Below are positions 55,514 to 64,000 of a stretch of 64,000 bases of DNA, piece after piece; within the stretch, counting starts at the first letter, position 1; each line of letters starts with the position of its first letter. Source of the stretch: Lutibacter flavus (lineage in GTDB: Bacteria > Bacteroidota > Bacteroidia > Flavobacteriales > Flavobacteriaceae); the NCBI RefSeq assembly GCF_900188355.1, contig NZ_FZNX01000001.1, forward strand, positions 69,501 through 133,500. Direction: 5' to 3'. The translations under genes were made by a program, and so were the position numbers. The notes beneath the pieces are model-generated. The model searched no databases. It was not told the origin of the DNA and worked only from the letters and a program-made list of their open reading frames with translations.

Positions 55514-56815
55514 ATGAATGAACCACAGCAAAAAATAGGCAATTATCGCTATAGAATTTTGGCGTTATTAATGTTTGCTACCACTATTAATTATTTTGAT
55601 AGAAGTATAATTGGTGTAATGGCTCCAACACTTGAAAAGTTGTTTGGATGGACAAATAGTGATTATGCCAATATTATGATTTCATTTAAGGTGGCCTATG
55701 CTATTGGTATGTTATCAATGGGAGGACTAATTGACCGTTTAGGAACTAAAAAAGGATATACACTTTCTATTGCAATTTGGAGTTTCTTTGGGATGTTGCA
55801 CGCATTGGTGCGCCCCGGATTTAGTATTATAGGTTTTGCAGCAGCTCGATTTGGTTTAGGTTTTGGAGAAGCAGGAAACTTTCCAGCAGCGATTAAAACA
55901 ACAGCAGAGTGGTTTCCAAAAAAAGATAGAGCATTTGCAACAGGTCTTTTTAATGCAGCCACTAGTATTGGTGCTATTGCAGCGCCGTTTGTAATCGGTT
56001 GGATTGTTCATGAAAACGGTAAAAATTGGCAAATACCATTTTTAATTACGGGAGTGTTGAGTGCTATATGGGTGTTTCTGTGGTTAAGAATGTATAAAAA
56101 ACCTCAAGTTCATCCTAAAGTATCAAAAGAAGAATTAGCATATATACAAAGTGATTCTGAAGAGGAGAATGAAGAGAAATTACCTTGGAAAAGTGTACTA
56201 GATAAGCGTCAAACTTGGGCTTTTGGTTTAGCTAAAGTTACAGACGCTGTTTGGTGGTTTTACCTTTTCTGGGGAGCAAAATTTTTGGCAGAAACATTCG
56301 ATGTAAATATTAAAAATATTGCACTTCCATTTTTTGTTATTTACATTTTAGCTGATGCTGGAAGTATTTTTGGAGGGTTTCTTTCAGGTGCATTAATGAG
56401 AAAAGGTTGGACAGTGAATAAAGCTCGAAAAATAACCTTATTAATTTGTGCATTAATTATCCTTCCTGTAAGTTTTGTAGCAGTTACAGAAAGCAAATGG
56501 ATAGCAATTATTCTTATAGGTTTAGGAGCTGCTGGTCACCAAGCTTGGTCTGCTAATATATTTACTTTGGTTTCTGATGTTTTTCCTAGAAAGGCCACAG
56601 CTTCTGTTGTTGGAATTGGAGGAATGATTGGAGCAGTTGCAGGTATTGTTGCAGATGCTGCCTTAGGTTCAGTATTAGATCAAGCAGGGAATACTGGTTA
56701 CTTTTGGGCATTCCTTTTTGCAGGTTCTTGTTATTTAATCATACTTGGTTTAGTGCATTTATTAATGCCTAAAATGACTCCTTTAGATGAAAATTTAAAT
56801 CCGGTTGTTGAGTAA
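55514..56815 (+). CDS. MFS hexuronate transporter (ExuT-like)
   Basis: The 433-residue protein has about twelve membrane helices and the sugar-acid (ACS/phthalate permease) pattern of the MFS: TINYFDRSIIGVMAPTLEKL at the first helix, GGLIDRLGTKKGYTL in the loop between helices 2 and 3, and FGLGFGEAGNFPAAIKTTAE in helices 4-5. These fit hexuronate:proton symporters such as ExuT. It lies in the hexuronate operon and probably imports galacturonate/glucuronate across the inner membrane. Confidence 0.9.
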   Translation: MNEPQQKIGNYRYRILALLMFATTINYFDRSIIGVMAPTLEKLFGWTNSDYANIMISFKVAYAIGMLSMGGLIDRLGTKKGYTLSIAIWSFFGMLHALVRPGFSIIGFAAARFGLGFGEAGNFPAAIKTTAEWFPKKDRAFATGLFNAATSIGAIAAPFVIGWIVHENGKNWQIPFLITGVLSAIWVFLWLRMYKKPQVHPKVSKEELAYIQSDSEEENEEKLPWKSVLDKRQTWAFGLAKVTDAVWWFYLFWGAKFLAETFDVNIKNIALPFFVIYILADAGSIFGGFLSGALMRKGWTVNKARKITLLICALIILPVSFVAVTESKWIAIILIGLGAAGHQAWSANIFTLVSDVFPRKATASVVGIGGMIGAVAGIVADAALGSVLDQAGNTGYFWAFLFAGSCYLIILGLVHLLMPKMTPLDENLNPVVE

Positions 56816-56884
56816 AAAATATTTTTATTTCGTCTTTATATTTAGATAAATAAAAATAGTTAGTAAAATGAGGTTAAGAAAATA

Positions 56885-58330
56885 ATGAAAAAATTAAATA
56901 GAAAAAATACAGGTTTAGAAAAGAAACTTCCAATTAAAATTGTTCAATTTGGAGAAGGTAATTTTTTAAGAGCTTTTATAGATTATGCTTTTCAAAAATT
57001 GAATAAAGAAGTTGATTTTAATGCTGGAGTTGCTGTTGTTCAACCAATAGATAGAGGATTGATAAATATACTAAATGAACAAGATGGATTATATACCTTG
57101 TTTATGAAAGGTATAAAAAAAGGGCAAGAAATTCAGGAGATTGAATTGATTTCAAATATTGTTCAAGGTGTAGATCCTTATGTGAATTTTAATGAATATC
57201 TTGATCTTGCAAAAGAAGAAGAATTATCATTTATAATTTCAAATACAACTGAAGCGGGTATCGCGTACGTATCTAATGATACACCAGGAATGCAACCTCC
57301 AAGCTCTTTTCCAGCAAAGTTAACTGTTCTTTTACATGAACGGTTTAAGCACTTTAATGGAAGTCCGGATAAAGGACTTACAATTATTCCTTGTGAACTT
57401 ATCAATAATAATTCCGATACGTTAAAAGAAATTATATTACAATATATTGAAGATTGGAAATTAGGTGATAAATTTAAAAATTGGTTATTAGATTATAGTA
57501 CTTTTCATAATACTTTAGTAGACAGGATTGTACCAGGTTATCCTAAAGATCAAATTGAAGAATATAACAAACAATTAGATTACTTAGATAATTTAGTAGT
57601 TGCTGCTGAAGTTTTTTTACTTTGGGTTATTGAGGGTGGAGAAGATTTAAAAGCAAAATTACCATTTCATAAAACTGATTTGGATGTAAAAATTGTTGAT
57701 GATATGCAACCTTACCGAACTAGAAAAGTTCGAATTTTAAATGGTGCACACACAGCTATGGTTCCTTTTTCATTATTATATGGTAATGGAACAGTAAAAG
57801 AAACAATTGATAATGAATTTACAGGTGATTTTATAAATAAAGCTGTTTTTAACGAAATAATAGATACGTTAAAAATGGATAAAGAAGAACTGAAGAGTTT
57901 TGCTGAAGAAGTTTTTGATAGATTTAGAAATCCTTTTATAAAACATCAATTGTCTGATATTGCTTTAAATTCAATTTCAAAATTTAAAGTAAGAGTATTA
58001 CCAAGTTTGTTAGAGTATGTTGCAATTCATAATAAAATACCTACTCGATTAACTTTCTCTTTTGCTTGTTTAATTCGTTTTTATAAAGGTGTTTGGGAAG
58101 GAAAACTTTTACCTGTTAAAGATAGTGCTGAAATTGTTGAGTCTTTTACTAAAATTTGGGAATTATCAGATTATCAGCAAATTGCAAACAAGACACTTGA
58201 AAACATTAGTTTTTGGGATCAGGATTTAACAAAAATTAATGGCTTGTCTCAAGCAATTGCTCGTGCTTTAGAAGAAATTGAAACCAATGGTATTGAAAAA
58301 GGCTTTGCAAATTTCAATAAACAATATTAA
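56885..58330 (+). CDS. uxaB: Tagaturonate reductase (altronate oxidoreductase)
   Basis: UxaB reduces D-tagaturonate to D-altronate with NADH. The 481-residue protein belongs to the polyol/mannitol dehydrogenase family, with N-terminal IKIVQFGEGNFLRAFIDYAF and the catalytic region RKVRILNGAHTAMVPFSLL, including the Lys-x-Asn-type motif. It is closer by pattern to UxaB than to UxuB, consistent with the uxaA gene that follows after 23 bases. Confidence 0.93.
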   Translation: MKKLNRKNTGLEKKLPIKIVQFGEGNFLRAFIDYAFQKLNKEVDFNAGVAVVQPIDRGLINILNEQDGLYTLFMKGIKKGQEIQEIELISNIVQGVDPYVNFNEYLDLAKEEELSFIISNTTEAGIAYVSNDTPGMQPPSSFPAKLTVLLHERFKHFNGSPDKGLTIIPCELINNNSDTLKEIILQYIEDWKLGDKFKNWLLDYSTFHNTLVDRIVPGYPKDQIEEYNKQLDYLDNLVVAAEVFLLWVIEGGEDLKAKLPFHKTDLDVKIVDDMQPYRTRKVRILNGAHTAMVPFSLLYGNGTVKETIDNEFTGDFINKAVFNEIIDTLKMDKEELKSFAEEVFDRFRNPFIKHQLSDIALNSISKFKVRVLPSLLEYVAIHNKIPTRLTFSFACLIRFYKGVWEGKLLPVKDSAEIVESFTKIWELSDYQQIANKTLENISFWDQDLTKINGLSQAIARALEEIETNGIEKGFANFNKQY

Positions 58331-58353
58331 ATAAAATTATAATTAGACTAATA

Positions 58354-59970
58354 ATGCAAAAGAAGTTAATAAAAGTTAATCCTTCGGATAATGTTGCTGT
58401 TGCTCTTGTAAATTTAGTAGCTGGAGATGCTGTTGAATTTGAAGGAGAAACTATTAATATTTTATCGGATACTAAAGCAAAGCATAAAATTTCCTTAGAA
58501 AAATTTAATGTTGGGGATAGAATTATTATGTATGGTGTTTTAGTTGGAAAAGCAAATTGCATTATTAAAAAGGGAGATGTGCTTACTATTAGCAATGTGA
58601 AGCATGAAAGCGAAAAAGTTTACAAAAAGACTGGAGATATTGGGTGGTCAGCTCCAAATGTTGATAAATGGAAGGATAGAACTTTTTTAGGTTATGAAAG
58701 GGAAGATGGACAGGTTGGAACCGCCAATGTTTGGTTGTTTTTTCCACTTGTTTTCTGTGAAAACAGAAATATAGAAACATTAAAAGAAATTTTTGAGAAA
58801 GAATTACTAACACAAAAAGTAAGTAGTCATCAGCTATTACTTCGCTCTTTGGTGAATAGTAATAATGCAAATGATGAAGAAATTGAAAAATTAACTTCAA
58901 CTAATGTTTTTGAAAATATTGATGTAAAATTTATAACACATCCAGGTGGTTGCGGAGGTATTCGTCAAGATTCAGAAAGTTTGGCTAAATTATTAGCAGG
59001 TTATGTTAATAATCCAAATGTTGCTGGTGCAACCGTATTAAGTTTAGGGTGTCAAAATTTACAAATTGAAATTTTTAAGGATGCTTTAAATGCAATCAAT
59101 CCAACAAGTAAAAAACCTGTCTTAATTTTTGAACAGCAGCAAATGGGTACGGTTGATGATATGTTGAGCGCTATTGTTAAAGATTCTTTTGAAGCTATAA
59201 AAAAAGCAAATAATATTTCTAGAAATCCAGCTCCTTTATCTAAACTAAATATTGGTTTAGAATGTGGTGGTTCAGATGGTTTTTCTGGGATATCAGCAAA
59301 TCCAACGTTAGGATATACTTCAGATTTGATAGTAGCACTTAAAGGTACTGCGATTTTGGCAGAATTTCCTGAATTGTGTGGTGTGGAGCAGGAATTAATG
59401 AATAGATGTAAAACCGAAGAAGATGCAATTAAGTTTTTAAAACTTATGGAAGCTTTTGAAAAATCTGTTGTAGACGCGGGTTCTGGATTTGATATGAATC
59501 CTTCTCCTGGAAATATAAAAGATGGTTTAATAACTGATGCCATGAAATCTGCTGGCGCTGCTAAAAAGGGAGGTTCGTCACCAGTTGAAAGTGTATTGGA
59601 TTATGGGGAATATATTTCAAAACCAGGTCTTAATCTATTATGTACACCAGGTAATGATGTTGAAAGCACAACGGCAATGGTAGGTTCTGGAGCGAATATA
59701 GTTTTATTTACTACAGGATTAGGTACACCGACGGGAAATCCAATTACTCCTGTTATCAAAGTTTCTTCAAACACAGAAATGGCAACAAAAATGTCGGATA
59801 TTATTGATGTTGATACTGGAGCAATAATTAGAGGTGAAAAATCAATTGAAGAAATGGCTGAAGTTATGTTAGAATACATCATAGAAGTTGCAAGTGGTTC
59901 TATAAAAACCAAAGCAATGCTTTTAGATCAAAATGATTTTATTCCTTGGAGAAGAGGAGTATCCTTATAA
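58354..59970 (+). CDS. uxaA: Altronate dehydratase
   Basis: UxaA dehydrates D-altronate to KDG. The 538-residue protein has an N-terminal SAF domain (residues about 1-90, with DNVAVALVNLVAGD) and the C-terminal catalytic domain containing FITHPGGCGGIRQDSE, LSLGCQNLQIEIF, LNIGLECGGSDGFSGISANP and CTPGNDVESTTAMVGSG; the cysteines are candidate iron or metal ligands. The length is slightly above single-gene UxaA of E. coli (about 495). It is the last catabolic gene of the operon. Confidence 0.95.
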   Translation: MQKKLIKVNPSDNVAVALVNLVAGDAVEFEGETINILSDTKAKHKISLEKFNVGDRIIMYGVLVGKANCIIKKGDVLTISNVKHESEKVYKKTGDIGWSAPNVDKWKDRTFLGYEREDGQVGTANVWLFFPLVFCENRNIETLKEIFEKELLTQKVSSHQLLLRSLVNSNNANDEEIEKLTSTNVFENIDVKFITHPGGCGGIRQDSESLAKLLAGYVNNPNVAGATVLSLGCQNLQIEIFKDALNAINPTSKKPVLIFEQQQMGTVDDMLSAIVKDSFEAIKKANNISRNPAPLSKLNIGLECGGSDGFSGISANPTLGYTSDLIVALKGTAILAEFPELCGVEQELMNRCKTEEDAIKFLKLMEAFEKSVVDAGSGFDMNPSPGNIKDGLITDAMKSAGAAKKGGSSPVESVLDYGEYISKPGLNLLCTPGNDVESTTAMVGSGANIVLFTTGLGTPTGNPITPVIKVSSNTEMATKMSDIIDVDTGAIIRGEKSIEEMAEVMLEYIIEVASGSIKTKAMLLDQNDFIPWRRGVSL

Positions 59971-60008
59971 AATAACTTAGAAATTATTGACCCCACAAAT
60001 AAACTTTT

Positions 60009-60383
60009 ATGAATACCCAAAATCAATATGAATTTGACGAGTTCTCAGGAATTTTGTATATAAACTATATTGGTGAACTAACAGTTTCTGATATTTGTTC
60101 TTCTTGGGAGTATGCTTTTGAGAATAACTTAATTACGAAGGAAGTTAAAGGTTTTATTCTTGATCATAGAAATACAATATTAAATATCAATACTTCAGAT
60201 TATCTGGAAATAACCTGTTTTTATAAAAATAATAAAGAGATTTTTGGAAATCTTAAAATTGGGACAATTACAGAAGATCCAAAGGGAGTTGTTATAGCAA
60301 TTCTGATAGAGTCAGAAGTGAATGGGTTTCCAATAAAGCCCTTTGCAACAGTTGGCCATGCAGTTAATTGGGTTTTAAGCTAA
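60009..60383 (+). CDS. Small SpoIIAA/STAS-like protein of unknown function
   Basis: The 124-residue protein starts with a beta-rich segment (FSGILYINYIGELTVSDICS) and alternating alpha/beta elements, similar in pattern to STAS/SpoIIAA-like domains. There is no signal peptide or membrane helix. It follows uxaA by 38 bases and is probably co-transcribed. No direct link to uronate use is known to me; family assignment is tentative. Confidence 0.6.
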   Translation: MNTQNQYEFDEFSGILYINYIGELTVSDICSSWEYAFENNLITKEVKGFILDHRNTILNINTSDYLEITCFYKNNKEIFGNLKIGTITEDPKGVVIAILIESEVNGFPIKPFATVGHAVNWVLS

Positions 60384-60418
60384 GAAAAATAATTTCGTTT
60401 AAAAAATAAGATAAAAAA

Positions 60419-60456
60419 AACACCTAATTTTAAATGAAATTTAGTGTTGTTTTTTT
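60419..60456. terminator. Terminator between the hexuronate operon and the LacI gene
   Basis: An imperfect inverted repeat (AACACCTAATTT with AAATTTAGTGTT, small bulge) with T-runs on the plus-strand side (GTTTTTTT) and A-runs on the other lies at the end of both convergent units. Confidence 0.75.
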
Positions 60457-61469
60457 AAGGATGATTCTCTAATTATTAATTTAGGATTTAAGACAACCTT
60501 TTTTTCAATTTTAACAATTTCTTTTTTATTTATTTGTTCAATAAAAACTTTAGCTGTCATTTTGCCCATTTCTAATGGTGATTGATCTACTGAGGTAATA
60601 GCTAGCTCCATAAATTTCGTAAAGGGTTCATTTGCAAAACCAGCAACACAAATATCTTCTGGTATTTTAAGCCCGTGAGCTTTAATTTCTTGAATGGCAC
60701 CAAGTGCGGTAAAATCGCTCGAAGAAAATATAGCATCTGGTGGGTTATCTAATTCAAGTAATGATTTTGTGATTTTTCTTCCATCTTCAACGTTACTAAT
60801 AGCTTCTATTACAATACTTTCGTCAAACTCAAGTCCACTATCAAGTATCGCTTGTTTATATCCAAGATATCGATCTCTAAATATTTCTATTAAACGATTG
60901 TTAGATAAATGGGCAATACGCTTACAGCCTTGAGCTATTAGATGCTTTGTTGCTTCATATGCTCCTTGAAAATCATTAATTGTAACAGTGCTTACACCAT
61001 CTATATTTGCTTTTCTATCAAAAAATATTAATGGTACATTTTTTTTAAGTATTCTTTCAAAACTTTCATTTTGTTCAGTAGATACATTCGAAATAGACAT
61101 TAAAATACCATCAACCTGAGCATTTAATAATGCATCAATATTTTCAATTTCCAAATTTTTATCATCTCTTGTTTGACAAATAATTACATGATAACCATAA
61201 GGATGCAGCTCTTCCTCAATCCCTCTAATTACAGAAGCAAAAAAGTTACTGTCTAATCGTGGAACTATAACTCCAACGTTATAACTTTTTCCACTTTTAA
61301 GTGCTAAAGCAAGCTTATTTTGTTTGTAATTCATTTTTGCTGCTGTATCAGCAACTAACTGTCTTGTTACTTTACTTATTTTAGGGTTGTTGTTTAATGC
61401 TCTTGAAACCGTTGCAGCAGTTATATTTAATTCCTTTGCAATATCGTAAATGGTAATTTTCTTACTCAT
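60441..61469 (-). CDS. LacI family transcriptional regulator of the hexuronate locus
   Basis: The 342-residue protein has the LacI-type helix-turn-helix at residues 4-25 (ITIYDIAKELNITAATVSRA), the hinge helix NKLALALKSGKSYNVG and a periplasmic-binding-protein-like effector domain from about residue 65. The gene lies between the operon and susC, both of which have TGTAATCGATTACA directly after the -7 element, and has its own near-identical site upstream. It most likely represses both transcription units until a uronate intermediate (KDG or similar) is present. The effector is inferred. Confidence 0.95.
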   Translation of the reverse strand: MSKKITIYDIAKELNITAATVSRALNNNPKISKVTRQLVADTAAKMNYKQNKLALALKSGKSYNVGVIVPRLDSNFFASVIRGIEEELHPYGYHVIICQTRDDKNLEIENIDALLNAQVDGILMSISNVSTEQNESFERILKKNVPLIFFDRKANIDGVSTVTINDFQGAYEATKHLIAQGCKRIAHLSNNRLIEIFRDRYLGYKQAILDSGLEFDESIVIEAISNVEDGRKITKSLLELDNPPDAIFSSSDFTALGAIQEIKAHGLKIPEDICVAGFANEPFTKFMELAITSVDQSPLEMGKMTAKVFIEQINKKEIVKIEKKVVLNPKLIIRESSLKKQH

Positions 61470-61527
61470 TGAGTAGGGTATTTTATTTTTGTAAATATAG
61501 CTATTATTATTTCTTTTAAAATTTTAA

Positions 61528-61541
61528 TGTTATCGATTACA
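61528..61541. promoter_or_regulatory. LacI-type operator upstream of the LacI gene
   Basis: TGTTATCGATTACA differs by one base from the two perfect operators. It lies 59 bases before the start of the LacI gene (61469) and suggests autoregulation. The remainder of the 378-base gap 61470-61847 is A/T-rich with the susC promoter and operator near its right part. Confidence 0.75.
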
Positions 61542-61699
61542 ATAAAAATAGGTATTAATGTAAAATCATTAAAATAATGAATTAAATTAAAAAATAAGAA
61601 TAAATTTAATTGAATAATTTCATATTTAGGGCATCTTTTTAACATTTTTTTTGATTTAGCCGTAATTTTAATGTTAAATTAACATTATTGTGTTATAAA

Positions 61700-61731
61700 T
61701 TTGCTTTTTATAGTTTCATTGAGTAGTTTTG
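61700..61731 (+). promoter_or_regulatory. Promoter of the susC gene
   Basis: TTTG (61700-61703) and TAGTTTTG (61724-61731) with a 20-base spacer match the Bacteroidota consensus. The operator begins on the next base, the same geometry as at kduI. The leader to the ATG at 61848 is about 110 bases. Confidence 0.85.
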
Positions 61732-61745
61732 TGTAATCGATTACA
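61732..61745. promoter_or_regulatory. LacI-type operator upstream of susC
   Basis: TGTAATCGATTACA, a perfect 14-bp palindrome identical to the kduI operator. A partial copy, GTAATCGA, occurs at 61803-61810. Confidence 0.88.
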
Positions 61746-61847
61746 TTAATTTTTTTTGATATTAAATTAAATTAAAAACTTTATGATTTCATTAAAAAAA
61801 TAAGTAATCGAAATTTTAATTAACTCAAACTAAATTATAATTAAATT

Positions 61848-64000
61848 ATGAACATCAATGTTTTATTTAAAAGAACCTTAAAATGGAGTTGTGGAATATT
61901 CCTATTTTTGGGACTGTTTGTGGGTAGCGAAGTTATTGCCCAAAATGGTACAACTGTTAACGGAACAGTTAGTGATGATACTGGGCAACCTTTGCCTGGT
62001 GTGAATATCCTTGAAAAGGGCACGAGTAACGGAGTGTCCACAGATTTTGATGGTAACTTTACCATTAATGTATCTGATGATAATTCCGTTCTTGCAATAA
62101 GTTATATTGGTTATAAAAAACAAGAAATCAGTGTAAATGGGCAAAGAACATTAAATATAGTTCTTAAACCAGATTTAGAATCACTAGATGAAGTAGTGGT
62201 TGTTGGATATGGAACTGTAAAGAAAAAGGATTTAACTGGAACGGTTAGTACCTTAGATGCTAAAGCTCTTACTGAGAGAAATGTAACTAGTCCACTTGAA
62301 GCAATGCAAGGTTCTGTTGCAGGGGTGCAAATATCTTCGGCAACTGGTCGTATTGGTGATGGTTTTGATATCACTATTAGAGGGTCAAACTCTTTATCGG
62401 GTGGAAAACCTTTGTATGTTGTTGATGGTGTATTTATTGATGATATTAGTTTCTTAAATCCACAAGATATTGCTCGTTTAGACATTTTAAAAGATGCTTC
62501 ATCGGCTGCAATTTATGGTTCTAGAGGTGCCAATGGTGTAATTATTGTTACTACAAAAAGTGGTTCTAGTGCAAAATCTGGTGTAAATGTATCTTTCGAA
62601 TCATCTTATGGTGTAAAAGAGGTTACAAGATTGCCAAAAATGATGGATGGGGATAAATGGTGGTTATACCATCAATCTGCTTATTTTGCAACTACAAATG
62701 GAGGTGATGCTCTAAATACATCAGCTGAATTACTTGCAAGTAAAGTTGTTGGTAGTGCAAATAGTATATTGCTAGAAAGAGCGCAGAATAATGATACTTT
62801 TGATTGGTATGATGCTGTACTTCAAAGTGGAACATCTGAAAATAATTATTTAAATATAAACGGTATATCAGATGGAGGATTATCTTATAATGTTGGATTA
62901 GGTAAGCAAAGTGAAACTGGTAATATTCCAAATGAGTCTATTGATAAATACTCTTTAAAGTTAGGTGTTCAACATAAAATTAATGAAAAGGTTAAAACAG
63001 GAGTAAACTTAACAATTGCCAGGACGGATAGTGAATTAGGTAGTCCCAATGCAATGCAACAAGCTTTTAGATTAAATCCTTTCTTATCACCTTGGGCTAT
63101 TGATTCAAATGGTGATGAAATTGTTGGAGAATTATATCCACAACCTGGAAAATTAAGATTCCCTGATGGATCTTATGGAGTTAATAAAACAAGTACATAT
63201 AACCCATTATTAGAAATTAATAATTCATCTGATCAAATAAGAAGATGGAGAACTATTGGTAGTGTTTTCTTTGAGTATAAACCATTGGAATGGCTTAGTT
63301 TTAAATCTACTTACTCAGGTGGTTTCAATAATTACAGAAGAGGTAAATCTTGGGGGCTTCTAACAAATGAAGGAAGTAAAAATGGTCCAAGTTCAGATAT
63401 TTCTAAAAGTGAAAATTATAATTATACTTGGGATAACCAGTTTAATATTAATTATACATTAAACGATGATCATGTATTTAACTTCTTAGGTTTACAAAGT
63501 ATTTATTCTAGTGAAACAGAATCTTCTTTCCTAAGTTCAAAAAACCAACCTTTTGAAACAGGTTTCTATGGTTTACAAGCAGGAAGTTCAGAATCATTTA
63601 ATTTAGGCTCAAATTATTTTAAAAAGACCTTAAATTCTTATGCTGCGCGTTTAAATTATTCGTATTTAGATAAGTATTTGTTAACAGTATCAAATAGATG
63701 GGATGGTTCTTCAGTACTTTCAGCTGGAAATAAATGGGAATCATTTCCTTCAGTAGCCGTTGCTTGGAAAATGAACGAAGAATCTTTCCTTGCAGATAGT
63801 GAGATAATCTCTAGTTTAAAAACAAGATTGAGTTTTGGTTATACCGGTAATGATAATGTTGCTGCTTATACAACACTTAACTTATTAAATCAACAATTGT
63901 TTTATGAAATTGATGGTGATGCAGCAAATGGATGGTTGGCTTCATCTTTAGCAAACAAAGCCTTAACTTGGGAGAAAACAAGAGAGCTTAACTTTGGTGT
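61848..64000 (+). CDS. SusC/RagA family TonB-dependent outer-membrane receptor, 3' end cut by window
   Basis: SusC proteins form the outer-membrane channel that, with a SusD lipoprotein, imports oligosaccharides using TonB energy. The frame is open from the ATG at 61848 to the end of the window (about 717 residues seen of an expected 1,000). The order is a signal peptide (residues 1-31, ending EVIAQ), a carboxypeptidase-like domain (VSDDTGQPLPGVNILEKGTS), the TonB-box-like LDEVVVVGYGT, and the plug domain (YVVDGVFIDD, YGSRGANGVIIVTT). The shared operator with the hexuronate operon indicates an oligouronate substrate (pectin-, alginate- or ulvan-like). Confidence 0.95.
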   Translation, partial: MNINVLFKRTLKWSCGIFLFLGLFVGSEVIAQNGTTVNGTVSDDTGQPLPGVNILEKGTSNGVSTDFDGNFTINVSDDNSVLAISYIGYKKQEISVNGQRTLNIVLKPDLESLDEVVVVGYGTVKKKDLTGTVSTLDAKALTERNVTSPLEAMQGSVAGVQISSATGRIGDGFDITIRGSNSLSGGKPLYVVDGVFIDDISFLNPQDIARLDILKDASSAAIYGSRGANGVIIVTTKSGSSAKSGVNVSFESSYGVKEVTRLPKMMDGDKWWLYHQSAYFATTNGGDALNTSAELLASKVVGSANSILLERAQNNDTFDWYDAVLQSGTSENNYLNINGISDGGLSYNVGLGKQSETGNIPNESIDKYSLKLGVQHKINEKVKTGVNLTIARTDSELGSPNAMQQAFRLNPFLSPWAIDSNGDEIVGELYPQPGKLRFPDGSYGVNKTSTYNPLLEINNSSDQIRRWRTIGSVFFEYKPLEWLSFKSTYSGGFNNYRRGKSWGLLTNEGSKNGPSSDISKSENYNYTWDNQFNINYTLNDDHVFNFLGLQSIYSSETESSFLSSKNQPFETGFYGLQAGSSESFNLGSNYFKKTLNSYAARLNYSYLDKYLLTVSNRWDGSSVLSAGNKWESFPSVAVAWKMNEESFLADSEIISSLKTRLSFGYTGNDNVAAYTTLNLLNQQLFYEIDGDAANGWLASSLANKALTWEKTRELNFG

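Noticed and set aside
58589-59912. Several minus-strand frames of 100-163 codons inside uxaA
   Set aside because: They lie antisense to conserved catalytic motifs of UxaA and show no codon or domain support.
62111-62485. Minus-strand frame of 124 codons inside susC
   Set aside because: Antisense to a clear SusC plug domain; serine/proline-rich shadow translation with no family features.

Overview
The window reads as chromosomal DNA of a marine-type Flavobacteriaceae bacterium (phylum Bacteroidota). The evidence is low GC, promoters of the Bacteroidota form TTTG-N19/20-TAnnTTTG, and family-specific genes: the Bacteroidota omega-like subunit next to bamD, a DUF4835/PorD-type protein, DUF6913, a split 5'-nucleotidase and a SusC/RagA receptor. 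A Lutibacter-like genus would fit, but that is inference. There is no phage, insertion sequence, CRISPR array or plasmid origin.

Layout. 1-1856: minus-strand operon dapF, GNAT acetyltransferase, mltG (cut by the window edge). 2023-3429: HtrA/Deg protease. 3498-20551: a sulfur island with one unrelated gene inside it (ligA). It holds a DsrE-like protein, TusE/DsrC and an SQR-type flavoprotein (3498-5649); a Crp/Fnr regulator (7870-8523); a porin with two tandem-rhodanese proteins (8625-11829); a seven-gene operon of PsrABC/PhsABC-type molybdoenzyme, two YeeE-type sulfur transporters and two membrane-anchored degenerate rhodaneses (12201-18403); and a divergent 12-haem cytochrome c (18659-20551). 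20561-24389: YhhN-type and DoxX-type membrane proteins, GMP reductase and a split periplasmic 5'-nucleotidase. 24442-32355: housekeeping genes DUF6913, dapA, ferritin, bamD, rpoZ-like, coaBC, porD-like, recN and fabI. 32547-36248: etfB, etfA and a long acyl-CoA dehydrogenase. 36604-50389: GT2, small membrane protein, clpC, gyrA, TPR protein, NlpC/P60 hydrolase, thiolase, FAD oxidoreductase and pgpH-type HD phosphohydrolase. 50494-50785: tRNA-Ser, tRNA-Pro, tRNA-Arg. 50840-64000: a hexuronate locus (SDR mannonate oxidoreductase, kduI, kduD, uxaC, remnants of kdgK and eda, exuT-like MFS, uxaB, uxaA, small protein, LacI regulator) followed by the start of a susC gene.

How the parts work together. 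In the sulfur island the flavoprotein probably oxidises sulfide to a persulfide or polysulfide, DsrE/TusE and the rhodaneses pass sulfane sulfur along, YeeE-type channels move sulfur compounds, and the Tat-exported molybdoenzyme exchanges electrons with the quinone pool through its NrfD subunit. Three separate intergenic regions of the island carry similar 14-bp inverted repeats, which suggests control by the Crp/Fnr protein encoded in the middle. The most unusual feature is a pair of rhodanese domains that have lost the catalytic cysteine but share a C-terminal tail ending in Gly-Gly-Cys.

The hexuronate locus has three copies of the operator TGTwATCGATTACA: before kduI, before susC and before the LacI gene. 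At kduI and susC the operator directly follows the -7 element. The locus should convert unsaturated uronates and galacturonate/glucuronate to 2-keto-3-deoxygluconate, but the next two genes (kdgK, eda) survive here only as deletion scars, so those steps must be encoded elsewhere.
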